A stretch of 64,000 bases of DNA from Maritalea mobilis. GTDB taxonomy: Bacteria > Pseudomonadota > Alphaproteobacteria > Rhodobacterales > Rhodobacteraceae. The position numbers and the translations under genes are program-made. Position 1 is the first letter of the stretch; each line of letters opens with the position of its first letter. Under the pieces are notes generated by a model that saw nothing but the letters and a program-made list of their open reading frames with translations, ran no database searches and was not told where the DNA came from. Where the stretch lies: assembly GCF_019800885.1 (NCBI RefSeq), contig NZ_JAHVKE010000005.1:62001-126000 (forward strand), read 5' to 3'. This document shows positions 63,066 to 64,000 of this stretch, piece after piece.

Positions 63066-64000
63066 TCAATAGCCCAGGGCGATGCCATCCTTGCGCGGAT
63101 CGGACCCGCCTTCGAGCACGCCGAGGTCGTGGTCGATGCGGATCGCCTGAGCCCCGCCGATGCCCACGGGCGGGGTCGACACCTTGTGCCCCAGATCCGC
63201 AAGCTCTTGCCGCACCGTGTCGGAATAGCCCGTCTCGACCTTCATGTCGCCGTATTCGCTGAAGCAGCGGGGGGCGTCGATCATCTCCTGCGGGCCGAGG
63301 CCGTAGTCGACCATGTTGGTCACCATCCGGGCGTGACCGGTGGATTGATACTGACCCCCCATCACCCCGAACGGCATGATCACGCGCCCGTTCTGCCGCA
63401 GCATGGCGGGGATGATCGTGTGCATCGGGCGTTTGCCTCCATTGGCCTCGTTCGGGTGGCCTTCTTCGAGGGTGAAGCCCGCGCCGCGGTTCTGGAACAG
63501 GATGCCGAACTTGTCAGACGCGATGCCCGATCCGAAGTCCTTGAACACCGAATAGATCAGCGACACGGCCATGCGGTCGCGGTCGACCACGGTCAGGTAG
63601 ATCGTTTCCTTGTGCACGGCTTCGGTCAGCGGCTTGGCGCTGGCCATGGCGCGGGACGGATCGATCAGCGCGGCCAGCTTTTTCGCCGTTGCCGGGTCCA
63701 GCATGTGGGCCAGACGGGTCATGTGATCCATGTCCGACAGGAACCGGTCGCGCGCATCATAGGCCAGTTTCGTGGCCTCGGCCTCGATATGGGCGCGCAG
63801 CGTGCCGAAGGGATCCATCGACGGCAGGTCGAATTCGGCAAGGATGTTGGCCAGCAGGATCGCGGTCGCGCCTTGCCCGTTTGGCGGATGCTCGACCAGT
63901 TCGATACCCTTGTACGTGCCGCTGATCGGGGTGGTGTAGTCGCAGCGCGTCTTCGCGAAATCATCAAGCGTGTGCACGCCGCCCAGGGCGCGCAGCGATG
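63066..64000 (-). CDS. ggt: Gamma-glutamyltransferase, C-terminal part (continues past the window)
   Basis: The reading frame stays open through the window edge; roughly the last 310 residues are present. The start of the small subunit is visible: ETIYLTVVDRDRMAVSLIY, where the Thr before I-Y aligns with the nucleophilic Thr of TTHYSVVD. Then DFGSGIASDKFGILFQNRG and RPMHTIIPAML, close to the family. The enzyme transfers or hydrolyses gamma-glutamyl groups of glutathione, normally in the periplasm, and self-cleaves at the Thr. Any signal peptide lies outside the window. Confidence 0.85.
   Translation of the reverse strand, partial: SLRALGGVHTLDDFAKTRCDYTTPISGTYKGIELVEHPPNGQGATAILLANILAEFDLPSMDPFGTLRAHIEAEATKLAYDARDRFLSDMDHMTRLAHMLDPATAKKLAALIDPSRAMASAKPLTEAVHKETIYLTVVDRDRMAVSLIYSVFKDFGSGIASDKFGILFQNRGAGFTLEEGHPNEANGGKRPMHTIIPAMLRQNGRVIMPFGVMGGQYQSTGHARMVTNMVDYGLGPQEMIDAPRCFSEYGDMKVETGYSDTVRQELADLGHKVSTPPVGIGGAQAIRIDHDLGVLEGGSDPRKDGIALGY

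Overview
The window is a contiguous, gene-dense stretch of a high-GC alphaproteobacterial chromosome, most likely family Rhodobacteraceae (Roseobacter group). This rests on gene content and order: a smo/mtlK polyol locus of the Rhodobacter type, a CcrM-type GANTC methyltransferase, the DUF3576-leuS-lptE-holA and pmbA-cysQ-DUF4170-waaA-lpxK runs, and a Rhodobacteraceae-type porin. No gene-free stretch exceeds about 260 bases. No phage, plasmid, insertion sequence, CRISPR array or rRNA was seen; the only RNA gene found is tRNA-Arg(CCT).

Region by region. 1-9.8 kb: the C-terminal end of an unidentified protein, then a polyol (sorbitol/mannitol) catabolic locus. It has divergent xylB, a LacI-type regulator, a solute-binding protein, two permeases, an ATPase, a sorbitol dehydrogenase and a mannitol 2-dehydrogenase. 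Three matching LacI-type operators sit in the two control regions. 9.9-17.2 kb: L-serine dehydratase, a LysR regulator divergent from an SbtA-like bicarbonate permease, a GntR-like LacI regulator, tRNA-Arg, and PEP synthase preceded by an FNR/CRP-family-like box. 17.2-20.7 kb is the least explained part: a JmjC/cupin oxygenase divergent from a very small Tat-exported protein with two 17-residue near-identical repeats, then a membrane-anchored winged-helix protein overlapping a small secreted protein gene, and another secreted protein. 20.8-30.6 kb: RNase HII, CcrM with three GANTC sites upstream, an NAD(P)-binding protein, an aromatic flavin hydroxylase with a divergent MarR regulator and twin operators, alkane hydroxylase, MutY, DciA, a DsbA-like protein and a CoA-transferase.

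30.6-45.3 kb is mostly envelope and core genes on the minus strand: lpxK, waaA, DUF4170, cysQ, pmbA and DUF2125; then, after a small plus-strand island (SDR, enoyl-CoA hydratase, flavoprotein), a GST, holA, lptE, leuS and DUF3576. 45.6-64 kb: a porin and a PagL-like lipid A deacylase, YggS, an L,D-transpeptidase-like protein, DUF1330, RibA, an OmpR-type response regulator, exonuclease III, CnoX/thioredoxin-LON domain-Trm112-like, a UbiH-like hydroxylase, an amidase, an aminotransferase, FtsK, LolA, a lytic transglycosylase, an AEC transporter, HspQ and the C-terminal part of a gamma-glutamyltransferase.

Main functional themes: import and oxidation of sugar alcohols to ketoses (xylulose then being phosphorylated by XylB); pyruvate/PEP metabolism (SdaA, PpsA); oxidative attack on aromatics and alkanes; and outer-membrane biogenesis and remodelling (LpxK, WaaA, LptE, PagL, LolA, porin). 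Gene functions are assigned by recognising protein families by eye; no database search was run.
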